This document shows, piece after piece, positions 34,951 to 46,104 of a stretch of DNA of 64,000 bases. The stretch lies in NCBI RefSeq assembly GCF_002999335.1, contig NW_020312358.1, positions 206,562 to 270,561 on the forward strand, read 5' to 3'. The notes beneath the pieces are model-generated. The model made no database searches. It was not told where the DNA came from and saw only the letters and a program-made list of their open reading frames with translations. The position numbers and the translations under genes were made by a program. This DNA is from Cyclospora cayetanensis. Its lineage: Eukaryota > Apicomplexa > Conoidasida > Eucoccidiorida > Eimeriidae. Each line of letters begins with the position of its first letter. Position 1 is the first letter of the stretch.

Positions 34951-36496
34951 TTTAAAAGGCTGCATGAGCTCGTATGACTACCCAAATTTCGTCATCAAAT
35001 TTTACTCGGATAAGTTCTCCTTGAGATATTGTCCTAAAACAACGCTCTATGACCTGGACAGGAGGGACTGAAGCTGTATAAAGGACGCTTTTTGGTCGTC
35101 TTTCAACTCCTCTTGTACTTGCACTACCCTTTAAGGAGCGCTACAACACAGTAGCTTCCGCAACTGCTTTGATCATCCCATTCCCCCTGTCCAATGAAAG
35201 GGAGCACTGCGACTCTTTGACTAGTTACAAAACCTCTAAGTGGTGAGGCATTTGGGCGTTGTTGCCCACGGTAGCCTCCCCCCAGGCAGGCAGCGTCTAC
35301 TGCTACAGTGTGGAGTGAATCCATCTCTGCGGCCAATTGAATGCTACAGGAGCCAAATTAAGCAGTCGGTACTCAACTTAATCGTGGTTGCTAGGACTAC
35401 TACAGGAGAACCTGTCCAAGCGCACCAAGGAGTGAAAAACTGCAGTGGGCAGCATCTCTGGTCAGTCGTGCCGTCAATTGCTATAGCCATGCACTGCGGC
35501 TCCACTAAACAGGCTGCATATGGGGTTAACTAGAAGGCAGCCGGATCAGCATCTGAAATCCACAGCAGGAGAAAGAAAATCAGCTTGTAGGAATTCATTT
35601 CCTTGAGTCCTAGCTCAACCCTCCCTGGTGTCGGATTGTGGTCTTACCATATGGATAACTGAGCTTGCTTCGGCAAAATCTTCAAGCATGTAGGCCTGCT
35701 CCTAAAAGAAAGATTTGAGCTACTCTAGGCCTATCTTTACTTTCGAGGTGAAGAAGGCATTCCTCTCTTACACCCAGGTCAGGAGGTGGTTACTGCCGTT
35801 CGGGGGTGCCGAGGAGACACAGAATGCGGTGAAAGCAGTTAACTCTACCAGCAGAGAATGAAATAATAAGGTCTTTGTACATATAATAGGAAAATTTAAA
35901 CGTTTGTTTGTTTTTAAATAGAGAAACTGACGCTATAAACGGCCATCTTCCCCCGTGCACTTGCAGCCCCAGCTCCCCGGGTGGCTCATTTCTTGGGGAT
36001 GCGCTGCACACGTGCGTTCCTGCGCCATCCAATTTTCTGCTTTGCAGCCTCCCTAGAACCCCGTTGCTCCATGCGCTTTATGCCATTTGCGTGTTCACAG
36101 ATCGTTGCGAGAAGAGCAAAGAGAGCATCGATCACAAAGCCTTGGAGTGGCCGCATGCTGCGAAGACGCAGCCACACACTCTGGCACGACCACGCGTCCG
36201 CTTTGCAGCCTACAAAGGGGAGGAACGACCGCATGGGCAGGGTGAGCAGCCTCCTTAGAGGGCTCCTCTTGCGCTCCGCCTGACTTCGGTGTATTCCACT
36301 GAGGGGGCAGCTTTACCATCCTCCCTTCCTAGGGGACGGCCCCTGGTGTTGAGCAAGCATCTAGAGTAGGAGAGGCCTTACGCAAGCTGTGTGCAACGCA
36401 GATGTGCCGGCTGTGCTAGGACGAAAAGTCCTTCTGCTAGGGGCCCTCAGGCAGCAAACTGGGGGCCCATCAACATTCAAAGCCACACATCTGAAG
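34951..36496. other. Gap, possible end of element C and upstream of the next gene
   Basis: No domain could be recognised between 34.95 and 35.9 kb; it may be the distal, unreadable part of element C. From about 36.2 kb the composition changes toward the following gene. The frame of that gene is open back to 36389 but without an ATG before 36497. Confidence 0.4.
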
Positions 36497-39400
36497 ATGC
36501 AGGGGGCGGATGACACTGACAAGTGGCACGATAAGGAGAACGTCTCTCATGATTCTTCTTCCAGAGGCTTTCTGGGCTCTAAAGGCACAGAAAAGGGCCC
36601 CGCGAGATCGCAAGCTCCGGAGCATCAGCACAAGCCGGGGAGTTCGCATGCCTCCAGAGGGCCTCTGCAGCTCGTCAGACGTTTGCAGCAATCCTTAAGA
36701 CGCATATTTGCAGACAAAGAGCCGCAAACAGCGACTCAGAGGTCTCGGCAGCCGCTCGAGCAGAGGCCGACACAGCAGGAGGGCTCACAAAAGCCCTCTG
36801 AGGGAGGCGCCCTAACAACCATCGCTGCTGCCTCTATTCCTCGGTCTAATGCGCCTCCTACAGATGTCACCTTGAGTCTCTCAGCCCTTGACTCCGATGA
36901 GGTGGGCCGTTTAGGAGCAGCACTAGCGACATGGCCCTTGCAGTCTCCTCCGTCACAGCAGGACTCACTGCCTCCTGTTGCATCTGCAGAGCCGTGGCAG
37001 TTTGGAAGTTTATATTACAAGGGAACCCCCCCCTCTTCAACGCGAGTCGCTCCTTGGAGACTCTCCAAAGGGGGGGTCCTGGCACCAAGCTCTGCTGACT
37101 CGCCTGTGCTGCCGCAGCCTGCTGCAAGGCAGTCTTCCCGCCTTTCCCTGTCTCACTCTCAGCCGGCAGCCTCGGCGGCAGTCCTCCCGACGCCAGCACG
37201 CGTGGCAAAAACGATTGCGGGCGAAGTCTTTTCGCCGCTCCATCGTAAGAGCTCCTGGTCGTGTTGCTCTTCTAGAGATGCGTATGGAGGGCCTCCGCCG
37301 ATCCTGCTGCAACCGCAGCAGACGCCTCCTCCACTCACCCTCCGCGCGCACAGCCAGCCCGACAGAGGGGCAGCTGGCGCGTTGGCAGCGGGGAGCTCCT
37401 CTTACAGAACGCTCTCTCAGTGCCGTGAGGAAAGCAGCTTATCGCAGCAGGCGAGCATGTATGGGTCAGTAGTACACACGCAGAAGCAGAAGCAGCAGCT
37501 GCAGCTGCTGCTGCGCTGCAGAAGTCGCGCGCCTCTCTGTAAGACCTTTGATGGAGGGTCTTGTTCACAAGGCACGGTTTTTTCGTCTCCCTCTACAGCG
37601 GTGATGGTGGCAGCAGCAGCAGCATCGGCAGCAGACCGACCGCGTATGCGGCGCCGCTCTACAAGCGCGACCGGTTCGCTGCAGTGGCGTTGCACCCCTG
37701 TGCAATCCTCCCCTCTTCATGCCGAATGCGCAGCAGCAGAAGCAGCGGCAACGGAAGAGACGAGTGCTTCCAAGCGGAGACGGGTTGGCGGTCCAGCTGA
37801 AAGCGTCTTCGCGAGTCAGGCAACCGCAGGGGGCCTTGCGCCGGGCATGCAAAACAACGATGCTGAGCTCTTTGTAACTCCGCATTCTTCACCTTTGCGG
37901 CCTCATAGAAAGGGTGAAGCAGCGTCCGAGGCAGATGCAACACTCACGGACGCCGATGCCAATGGGCTTCCTCCTCCTGCTCAAGGTGCACACGCGCGCG
38001 AAGGGTCCAGAGCCGACGAAGAAATGCCGTGCGTTGTTTGGGAATCCTTGGACGCACAGGCGTGCCCCAGCAGGAGCAGCAGCAGAAGCAGAGGGCTGCC
38101 CCTGCCGGCGTTGGCGTTGGCAGTGTCGCCTCTCTGTCTGCCGCTGCAGCAGTCCAGACGACGCAGATCTTCCTTGGGCCTCGTGTTTCCATTGACGGGC
38201 CGCTCGAGTGCGCCGGTGCTGCCCTCTCAGGATCTTCAGCGGCAGTCGGAAGAATCACCGCGGCAGCAAGCAGCCGAGGCGGCTCCAGAGCTATCTGCAC
38301 AGCTAGCAGGCGGGTCAAAGGGTGCTTCTGCAGAGGGTAGCAGGAGCAGCATGGAGAGCAAGGGCTGCGGAGGCAGCACCGACAACTCCCAAGAACGAAC
38401 CACCGAGTCTGGTTCTAGCTTTGCCGCGAAAGGACCTGATAGCGGGAACTCGCCTTGCGGAGAAGGAAGAGTTGCACACACAACTGCTGGAGCGTTTGAA
38501 GCTGCCACCTCTACACCGGATCAGGCAGTGCGGGAAGCAGCAGCAGCAGCCGCTGCTGCTGCTGCTGCTTTCTTGGAGTCGCCATCTCCTGGATCGACCC
38601 GCAAGCGGCGCAGGTGCACTCAGGATGTGTGCGCTTCGCAGACTGCCGCTTCCGCTGGAACGCTCGGGGAAACGACTGCCGAGGCAGCAGCAAGGGCTGC
38701 CGCCAGCCAATCGGAACTAACTCCAGCAAAGAGACAACGCAGACGCAGCTATGCTGGGGGAATTCTCACTGGCGCTGCCGCACGCCGTCTCCTTATGCAG
38801 CCAGAAGCGGAGACGGATGAAGTTCTGGCTTCTCTGGGGGTCCCTGCCTTGTCCATAGAAGAGACCAGGGCCTTGCGGCAGCGGCAGCAGGAGGAGCAGC
38901 GGCTGCTGGAGGAGAAACGCGAGAAGGAGAGGCAGCAGCAGCTGCTAGAGGCAGAAAGGCTGCGCAAGCTCAGGGAGGAGGAAGAGCGCAGACGCAGGGA
39001 ACAAGAGGCACAACAACGGCTGCTGCAACAGCAACAAGAGAAACTACAGAAAGAGCGAGAGAAGCTTGAACAAGAGCAGCAGAAGCAGCATCAGCAAGAA
39101 AAATTACGGCAAGAGGAAAAGAAATTGCAGCAAGAGCAGCAGCAGTGCACGAGTGTGGCATCGCAGCAGCCGCTGGATCCAAAGCAGTCTCAGCAGCAGC
39201 AACAACCACCACAGAAGCTCTTCACACATGCACCACCAGTGGGCGCATTCGATTCGACCGTAAAAGCACCAGAACCTGCTGCACCGCGGCCGCTGCTTAC
39301 CCTCCCCATGGTGCCTACTGCTGGTGCTGCCCCTACTCCTGCCGCAGGGAATTCTACAACGGAGCCAATGGAAGGAACCGGAATGCCAAAAGCCGGGAGG

Positions 39401-39790
39401 CCCATACTGCGCATCCTCAGAAAGAAGAATCCCCTGCAGCAGCAGCAGCAGCCGCAGCAACCACAGCTGCAGCAACAACAGCAACCACAGCTGCAACTAC
39501 AGCAGCAACCACAGCTGCAACTACAGCAGCAACAACAGCAACTTCAGCCGACATCCTCAATGCAGCAAATGCAGCAACGGCAACAGACTGCCCTGCCGCT
39601 CCCTGGTACTGGGTGTGGTTTCGGCGGGCCGATGCAGATACAGCAGCCCGAGTGCCTTGCTGGAGGACTCATCCCTGGATTCGGGTCTGCTGCGGCAGCA
39701 AAGCCTGTGAATGCTACAGCAGGAAATGTCTTTGCTATGGGCAGCAGCAAAAGCGGCAGGGGTAGAGGGAGAGGCAGGGGCAGGCGCTAG
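36497..39790 (+). CDS. Large low-complexity protein with coiled coil, poly-Gln and RG tail
   Basis: A single open frame of 1097 residues from ATG 36497; an upstream exon is possible because the frame is open from 36389. Family not recognised. In order: a Ser/Pro/Arg-rich disordered part with KENVSHDS near the start; a very charged Gln/Glu/Arg coiled coil at about residues 790-885 (RLLEEKREKERQQQLLEAER); a Pro/Ala part; RPILRILRKKN; a Gln/Pro/Leu repeat at about 980-1030; a Gly-Phe-containing segment (GCGFGGP, PGFGS, VFAMGSS); and a terminal RGRGRGRGRR. The GF pairs followed by a basic tail loosely recall nuclear-pore proteins such as the C-termini of Nup153/Nup1, but this is speculation. Long Ala and Gln runs are coded by GCA/CAG triplets. 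RG tails usually bind RNA or serve in import. Confidence 0.72.
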   Translation: MQGADDTDKWHDKENVSHDSSSRGFLGSKGTEKGPARSQAPEHQHKPGSSHASRGPLQLVRRLQQSLRRIFADKEPQTATQRSRQPLEQRPTQQEGSQKPSEGGALTTIAAASIPRSNAPPTDVTLSLSALDSDEVGRLGAALATWPLQSPPSQQDSLPPVASAEPWQFGSLYYKGTPPSSTRVAPWRLSKGGVLAPSSADSPVLPQPAARQSSRLSLSHSQPAASAAVLPTPARVAKTIAGEVFSPLHRKSSWSCCSSRDAYGGPPPILLQPQQTPPPLTLRAHSQPDRGAAGALAAGSSSYRTLSQCREESSLSQQASMYGSVVHTQKQKQQLQLLLRCRSRAPLCKTFDGGSCSQGTVFSSPSTAVMVAAAAASAADRPRMRRRSTSATGSLQWRCTPVQSSPLHAECAAAEAAATEETSASKRRRVGGPAESVFASQATAGGLAPGMQNNDAELFVTPHSSPLRPHRKGEAASEADATLTDADANGLPPPAQGAHAREGSRADEEMPCVVWESLDAQACPSRSSSRSRGLPLPALALAVSPLCLPLQQSRRRRSSLGLVFPLTGRSSAPVLPSQDLQRQSEESPRQQAAEAAPELSAQLAGGSKGASAEGSRSSMESKGCGGSTDNSQERTTESGSSFAAKGPDSGNSPCGEGRVAHTTAGAFEAATSTPDQAVREAAAAAAAAAAAFLESPSPGSTRKRRRCTQDVCASQTAASAGTLGETTAEAAARAAASQSELTPAKRQRRRSYAGGILTGAAARRLLMQPEAETDEVLASLGVPALSIEETRALRQRQQEEQRLLEEKREKERQQQLLEAERLRKLREEEERRRREQEAQQRLLQQQQEKLQKEREKLEQEQQKQHQQEKLRQEEKKLQQEQQQCTSVASQQPLDPKQSQQQQQPPQKLFTHAPPVGAFDSTVKAPEPAAPRPLLTLPMVPTAGAAPTPAAGNSTTEPMEGTGMPKAGRPILRILRKKNPLQQQQQPQQPQLQQQQQPQLQLQQQPQLQLQQQQQQLQPTSSMQQMQQRQQTALPLPGTGCGFGGPMQIQQPECLAGGLIPGFGSAAAAKPVNATAGNVFAMGSSKSGRGRGRGRGRR

Positions 39791-40664
39791 CTGCAAAGGT
39801 TGCGTTCGCTGCTGGTACTCCTGAAGCACAGCTGCTCCTGCGGGCTCTAGCGCTCGGAAGGCCGTCGCAGCGTCTGCTGCTGCAGATATCGTGGGTTGCT
39901 GCTGCCACTTCCGAGTTTGTGTTGAATATCTGGGCTGTGCAAATGTTTCGAGGGTTGAGGTCCCCACTCCCCTCAATATCGTGGGCTCCGCATGCCACGC
40001 AGGCAAGGAGTGCTATTTTCGCAAGCTTCATATGGCGTATTGAAAAGACTTTCGGGACCGTTGTGAGGGTAGTGGCCTCCTAGAATCAGGGAGGGGCAGG
40101 TTTTTGACGTGTACATGATTAACCATTAGTTCGTAGCCAATGCCAGATACAAGTTAGAGGAGTCGTATGTTGCTGTACATGTAAACGCGCATGTTTCTTC
40201 TCTCTGCCATGCACGATTCGGAAGTGTTTCGTTGTGCCTCTCAGCTAAATCCTCTGCCTTGCCTGTTGAACTCACGCAACGTGCAGCAGAGCTCGCTAAC
40301 TGCACATTTTATCACTCCATCATGCAGCATACATCTTGCTGCTATAAGGCCAGCACGATTCCAAGATCAACCTACATATAGTGATTGAACGTCTCTGTAT
40401 CCGTCTTTAGTAGTTGGGAACTCATTGGAGACCTCGGTGACGCTCTAGTGAGCTTCGGGCTTGGGTAACTGAAAGTGCCACAGAGAATACATCTGTAGCA
40501 CGCCAAAATTCGGTTAGGCACTTTCTCTTGTACTGGTTATGTTAGCTTACAACTGGGAAGCGCCGACCGATAGGTCAGTCTGCTAGTATGTGCTTTTCAT
40601 TGCTGAGCACTTTTAGGGCCATACGAAGGGACACAACGTTCTATGCCTCTGCACTGCCTGCTGT
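39791..40664. other. Gap, start of a triplet-poor block
   Basis: The 3' region of the preceding gene, then triplet-poor sequence. Nothing recognisable. Confidence 0.4.
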
Positions 40665-40745
40665 TTGCCACTAGCTGCAAATGCGAGGAATTTTCAGGGG
40701 GTGCAGCTAGTCGCATCCGAGCTGTCCCTCTCCCTACGTGTTGAG
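40665..40745 (+). mobile_element. Isolated LTR fragment
   Basis: CCACTAGCTGCAAATGCGAG, followed by GGGGGTGCAGCTAGTCGCAT, parallels the element A LTR block (CAACTAGCTGTGAATGCTCG, then AGGGTGCAGCTACGTGCACC at 10.09-10.13 kb). No primer site or pol sequence follows, so it is either a solo LTR or a truncated element. Confidence 0.5.
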
Positions 40746-40755
40746 ATTATCACAA

Positions 40756-40810
40756 ATCTAATAAGAAGCTATTGAGTCTTCACGAGAAACTCAATAGCTT
40801 CTTATTAGAT
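40756..40810. repeat. Perfect 22-bp-arm hairpin
   Basis: Arms 40756-40777 and 40789-40810 are exact reverse complements with an 11-base spacer. The sequence is AT-rich (arm starts ATCTAATAAGAAGC). It lies just after the LTR fragment. No counterpart was noticed in the LTRs of A-C. Confidence 0.95.
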
Positions 40811-43800
40811 GTGTATTGTTACGAGTTTAGTGCCTTCTCACAAAAATCTTGGCTGTAGCGTTTCGCATGTCCTACTGGTAATGAGACCAATCAGATGCCC
40901 ATAGTATGCTCAAATTACGAAAATGATCATTCTTTTCCCTCGCCAGCAAAAACTATATGCTTGTGATGCGCTGCTGAAGAGCGAAAAAATTGTTGATTAC
41001 GGGGCCGCAGGCGCTCGAATGTATCGTTTTACGGTTGTTGCAGCTACTTGCTTGTCCAGGTGTCCGAGATTGTGGCGCTTAAAGGCACCTAGTGTCAACA
41101 TAAGGCTATCCTTGCCATTGTTTGGCGAGATTTTATGTGTTTCAGTCATCCACGAAGTAGAGCTTCCCTTTGGTTTAATGACGCCAAAGGTTGCAGTGCA
41201 CGATTATAGTGCTGGTGCACGAAACACCTCCATCAAAAAATGATGCATACTGCCTATCGCGGCCCTTTTGAACTGCACTCCTTTGAACTGCATGATGCTT
41301 TCCAAATTAAAGGCTTTCCGAGCAAATAGGCTACTGAGCTACCGGAAGCATTATGCATTCGCAACCGTAAACGTGTTTTGTCATTGTTGCCTGGTCAGTC
41401 TACTCGAAACGACTCTCCAGCAGGATTAGGAACCACGTACTACCCAAGCCCACGGAATATCATTTGCTGGCAATGTCGACGTCGCTCAACCACCTTTGAT
41501 TGGTAGAGAAAGAGGGTGCGGACACTCCACATGGAACGCGACCTGGGTACTGGTTACGCTGAAGGTTGCGACTAAGATGAGGCAGGCAGTTTGTGAAAGA
41601 ACGGGCTTCGTTGTGGTGGCATTGCGCACGATAAATAAAATGATAACTTTTTACAGAGTTAAATTTCATTCCCTCTTGTGGTGTCTGTAAGCAAGTAAAG
41701 AAATCTGTAGGAGGGGCCATGCAACGTGCAACCAAGCGGTTAGTTTAGTGCTCTGACTATACAATGACGATGGCGAGGTGCCTGAGGCCGGGGCACTGGG
41801 AAGATGGGGTATCAAGTCATGCTGTACTAATAATAGATTCTTCAGGGAATCCATATACAAGGGGCTGAGGTTTCTCGTTGTAAATGCAGTTTCCTTATGA
41901 AGGAACTTACCAGTATACACAGAACAGGCCAACACCTGCTTGACTGCCTAGTGAAAAAGCGAGATGATTATTATCTTGCAAATTGCTATTGGGAGCTTTG
42001 CGACGCCGCTGATTCTAGCAATAAAGCAAAAGTTTCTTCGTGAAACCTGTAAGATTGCTGTATCAACCACGTTATTTATTGTTACTCCCTCCATGATCGC
42101 ATCAAAAGTAGGAACGGTAGAAGCAGTGCCATAAGCTTGTTGCACCACGGCCTAATCACAGCTAGACGCCGGAGAAATCTCTCTAAAGCACCGCATCAGC
42201 GTTGACTACGAAGCAAGAAGCAGGTTTAAAAACGCACCCAGCCTGGTCCGACGGCTTCGGCTGACCTGCCAACCATAGTGAAGAGTCTGGAACCGTAGGT
42301 CACCAGAAGTTTGCCAAACCATCCGTCGTACGGTCGAATGGCTTTCCCGCAAGTTAGGGTGCAATAGCATAGGAGCTTGCTTTCACACTAGGAGTGCTGA
42401 TGGTAAGGGAGGTTTGGTCGGATTCCATAGCAGATGCACACCAAAAAGCAGGGGGATACAAACGGGCCAAATCAGACACGTGGCGAGCATGAAGCTATAC
42501 ACAGTGGACCGTCAGAGGGGTTAGAAGCTGATAGAGGAAGGGGAAAGGAGACACACGCACCTTGACATAGTTTGGCACAACTTACAAAGCGGGAAAAAGC
42601 ACTTGAAAATGCACGGCGTAACTTTCGATCTGCAGCAGTACAGAAAATGCAGTGGGTGGTCGTGATACTCCCCAAGGTCGCAAAATATGCAGCATTGTTG
42701 GTTACACCGTTGGAATAGGGCCCTCAGCCCGAGTGAGCAGCAGCCATTAAAACTAAGCATGCCGCCAGAGACAAGTGTTTTGGTATCTTTGACTTGTTGT
42801 GCATCTCTTCCCTTCAATATAGTATTCTTTGGCGCCCTGACAAGACACTGTAGAGAGGAAAGAATGCTGTTGTTGCTGCTCCGGCTCGTAGCTGGTGCTA
42901 TCGCTTCCTAGGACTGCATAAACTGATACAATAGTCAGCCTCAAAAGAACGTTCATGGCCGAAAAGCATAAGCTCACGAGATCGAGGCTGTCAGCAGCAC
43001 CATGAGACACAGCAGAAAAAGAGTTCACCCAGAAATACGCTTGTAACTACAACCTTACTACTACTCGCAACCCTTTCGAGACTTCATAGTAAAAAGCTAC
43101 GTGATCAAGGTTGATTAAAAAGACAAATCCATGAGATTATTGCCTAGGGGGAAGACTGCTCCGTGCCAAAAGCCTCAACCTGGCTCAGCGCCTGCCGCTC
43201 TTGCCGTTGCACCTTTGTGCACTTCGTGAGACCGGCTTAGGCGAAGAATGCACTGCTCCTGGCTCTCTACTGCAATTGCTTGCTGAAGCACATCGCAGGT
43301 ACTGATAGCAAAAGGCGGCTTCTGCAGCAGGCGCTGGGGTGAAGTTGCACATTCCTTGCTAAAAATTGCCAACATGGTTGCAGTATTCGCAGCCTCATTG
43401 TGCGTCACGGGGGGAGTGGTCCACTTTGCGAAAGAATGTCGAGTAATAGATGAGTTTTCCGTGCCCGAGCCCCCTGGAGAAATTAATCCACTGGATATGC
43501 CTAACAATGCTCTAGGTGGCCCTTCCTATAAGCTGGACTCTAAATGCGTTCTGACCCCTGGTATCCTAGTAGACGGGGTAGTAGCTTTGTCATCCTGCCC
43601 TGAGCGAACTCGGTCGGTGCCTACCTAAAGTCGTAGAAATGGCCAGACAAGTTTTTAAGCTGTATAAATGAGCAAGACCCGGCAGAGCACGCACCAACGA
43701 GAGAATAATATTCTTAAATACGGCAATGGGAATATCCGAAAGGAGAGCAGCGGAGAATCCATGCTATCGGGAGCAGACGGACCATCAGCTTCTTAGCCGT

Positions 43801-44386
43801 TGGGATGCCAAGCGGGAACACTCAAGGCACCCAAGCGCACCACGTAGAGTAAAGAAACTAGAATATTTTCTTGCTTGTCACAAGCAACGCTCCTAGCTGC
43901 CTTTGAGAGCTTCAGAACCAATACCTTCAAAGCCACCAACCCTATCACACCTTTTTCGGTTGTGAGCATACTGTGTTCTACATTGACCTCAGCGACAGCA
44001 CTACCCAGTGCGGACCCGTCAAGTGGCAGTTGAGACGGGGTATGAGGAGCCCAAGTGACGGGAATCGTGGCTGATGTAAACTAGCAAGATGCAACGATGT
44101 CTTTGCAAACCTATCGAGCCAACCGCCCCGTTAACGTGATACTACCCACCACGGGCTAAATGTTTCGTAATCTGAAACACTGATCTAATTGGGAAGTAGA
44201 AAACACTATCGTCCGTTTCTACGTCTTCAAGACCAGTGTGCCCTCTGGCCACTGCGTAAAGCGGCACAGGCTTGCCATACGCTAGAGGCATTAACGAGAA
44301 TTAGAGGGGTTTCTGCGCAGCGCCAATCCAAAAGATGCGCTGGAGAGGACCCTGGTGTGTCGCCGCACATCCGAAGCGGTATTTGT
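40811..44386. other. Triplet-poor block without a supported gene
   Basis: Short open frames occur but none shows a family motif or splice context. The minus-strand frame 42817-42521 contains CCIFCDLGEYHDHPLHFLYCC-like spacing of Cys and His, which could be a relic of a non-LTR element, but this is weak. The plus-strand frame 43356-43628 has no recognised features. Confidence 0.4.
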
Positions 44387-46104
44387 TCATGCGTATCCAC
44401 ACTCTTGCAATAGCGCAACGCTTTCCTTAGGCATGGAGTTCATGACTTCCTTGGAGGCCGCAACGCGGGCCTTGGCCTCGGTCTGCTGGCGCTTGAAGAA
44501 CTTTGCAGATCTGGCCTTGCGCTGATCTTCAAGGCGGGAGATCAGGCTGCTTTTGGACCAGCCAACCTGCGACATAAATCCCAGCATCGGTGGCCTGCCG
44601 GTTAGACTACGCCCATCAATGGAAGTGCTTGATGGGAAACGTAGAGCTAAACAAATTCAATGCCCACTACCAGAAAAAACACAGAAACGGCGACCAACGC
44701 TGCTTACCGACGCGCTGAGCTCCCCAAGGCGGCAAAAGTTCCGACCGGGGCGAAGACGCACGGCGCGGAGGGCCTGTGGCACTACAAGCTTCTTCTTCCT
44801 CTCGTACTTGACGGGCACCCCCTCATAGACCTAAAAGAAGAGCGCACTCGCAGAATGTGATGAGCATTTGCACCTTCGCGCATGCAGCTCGCCTGCACAG
44901 CCATCCGCCCATACCCAGCCCTCCATTTCGATCGCGTTGAACACACAGCCCAAGGTGAAAAGGCGAACCTCTAGGCGGGAAAGCGCCTTCTTTCCACGGA
45001 TGGTCTTGTGACGGATCATGCCGCGGACGGCGCGCCAGAAAATGCGAGATGGGGCGCGCAAGTGGAAAGGTCCTCTCTTGGGGTTGGAGTTCACCCTCAG
45101 GCGCAGGAAGGCCTGATACTTGAGCCTGTTGCGGTGTAGAGAGCCTGTAACCAACATGTGCATACGCATGCCCCTTGACTGCATTTTTGCGGGATGCGAG
45201 CGGGCACGACTAGATTGCTGTGCACTACAGCTCCATCTTGGCGTAGATCCATCAATTCCAGCGGGAGTGTGCAGGGTCTTACCAGAAATGTTGATGTTCT
45301 CGCACTTCACGCACACGACGCGCTGGCCGTTAAGGATCTCCTTGGCGACCACAGAGGCCAGACGGCCCAGGAGGTGGCCCTGGCAGTTGATCAGAACCAC
45401 CTGCAATAATGGGAGATACAGAACCAGCACGCACGAATGCTACATGGCGGAAGACAACAAAACACGCGCTCCAGCGCAACATGGCAAAGTATGCGATGTA
45501 CGAAAACCTAACACGCGCTGAAATTTATAGTTGCCATGCAAAGCGCCTTTGATTTGCCGCATGCACCGCTTCAAGATTAGCCGCCGTGCGGCTCCGCTAC
45601 GGTGAACTGCCGGCAAGCCACTCTCGATAAGCCCAAGAGCTGCATAACATGGAATGCAGATTTTTCATTGTCAAAGCATTCCCCTGCTGGCTGACTGCAA
45701 CGACGTCTCCGCCCCACGGCTCCCCGGTCGAGGTGATTTTCCAGCAAGGAAAACGGACACAGAAACAGGCAATCCACGAAACGTATGGCACTAGAAAAGC
45801 AAAAACAACGTTTCGTAAATATTGAACGCATAGAGGTTGCTTGCGAGGCCGCAGGGGCGAGGAGAAACACAGCAGCGCCTCCCCATATCACATGTGGGCT
45901 CATGTGAGGGAGAAGTAGACGCATCCAAGGCAGGACCGTGTCACGGGGCTCTACCACCACAAACTCATTACAAAAAAGGATATTTATATCGGGAGTTTGG
46001 CTGGCATTAAAACAAGGGATCAGTGAGGGAGGAACATCGGCAAATGGGGCGTTCCCAGACCCTCCGCATCCTTCTACAGACTGTGCGCACCTTTTTGAAC
46101 GCCA
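44387..46104 (-). CDS. RPL13A: 60S ribosomal protein L13a (uL13)
   Basis: Cytosolic large-subunit protein uL13. Five exons on the minus strand join in phase: 46104-46090 (MAFKK, only 15 bases), 45400-45283, 45144-44969, 44830-44708, 44566-44387, giving 203 residues, the same length as human L13a. Motifs: [20 protein letters not shown] at the start of exon 2, then CENINISG; exon 3 has [11 protein letters not shown] and [18 protein letters not shown] and RGMIRHKT; exon 4 has [18 protein letters not shown]; exon 5 starts [17 protein letters not shown]. The donor after exon 1 (GTGCGC) and the one after exon 3 (GTTCGC) are non-consensus, but phase and homology require them. The first intron is 689 bases, a common arrangement in ribosomal protein genes. 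Confidence 0.96.

Noticed and set aside
43356..43628. 90-residue plus-strand open frame
   Set aside because: No motif, in a block of decayed elements; may be an unrecognised gag relic but cannot be supported.
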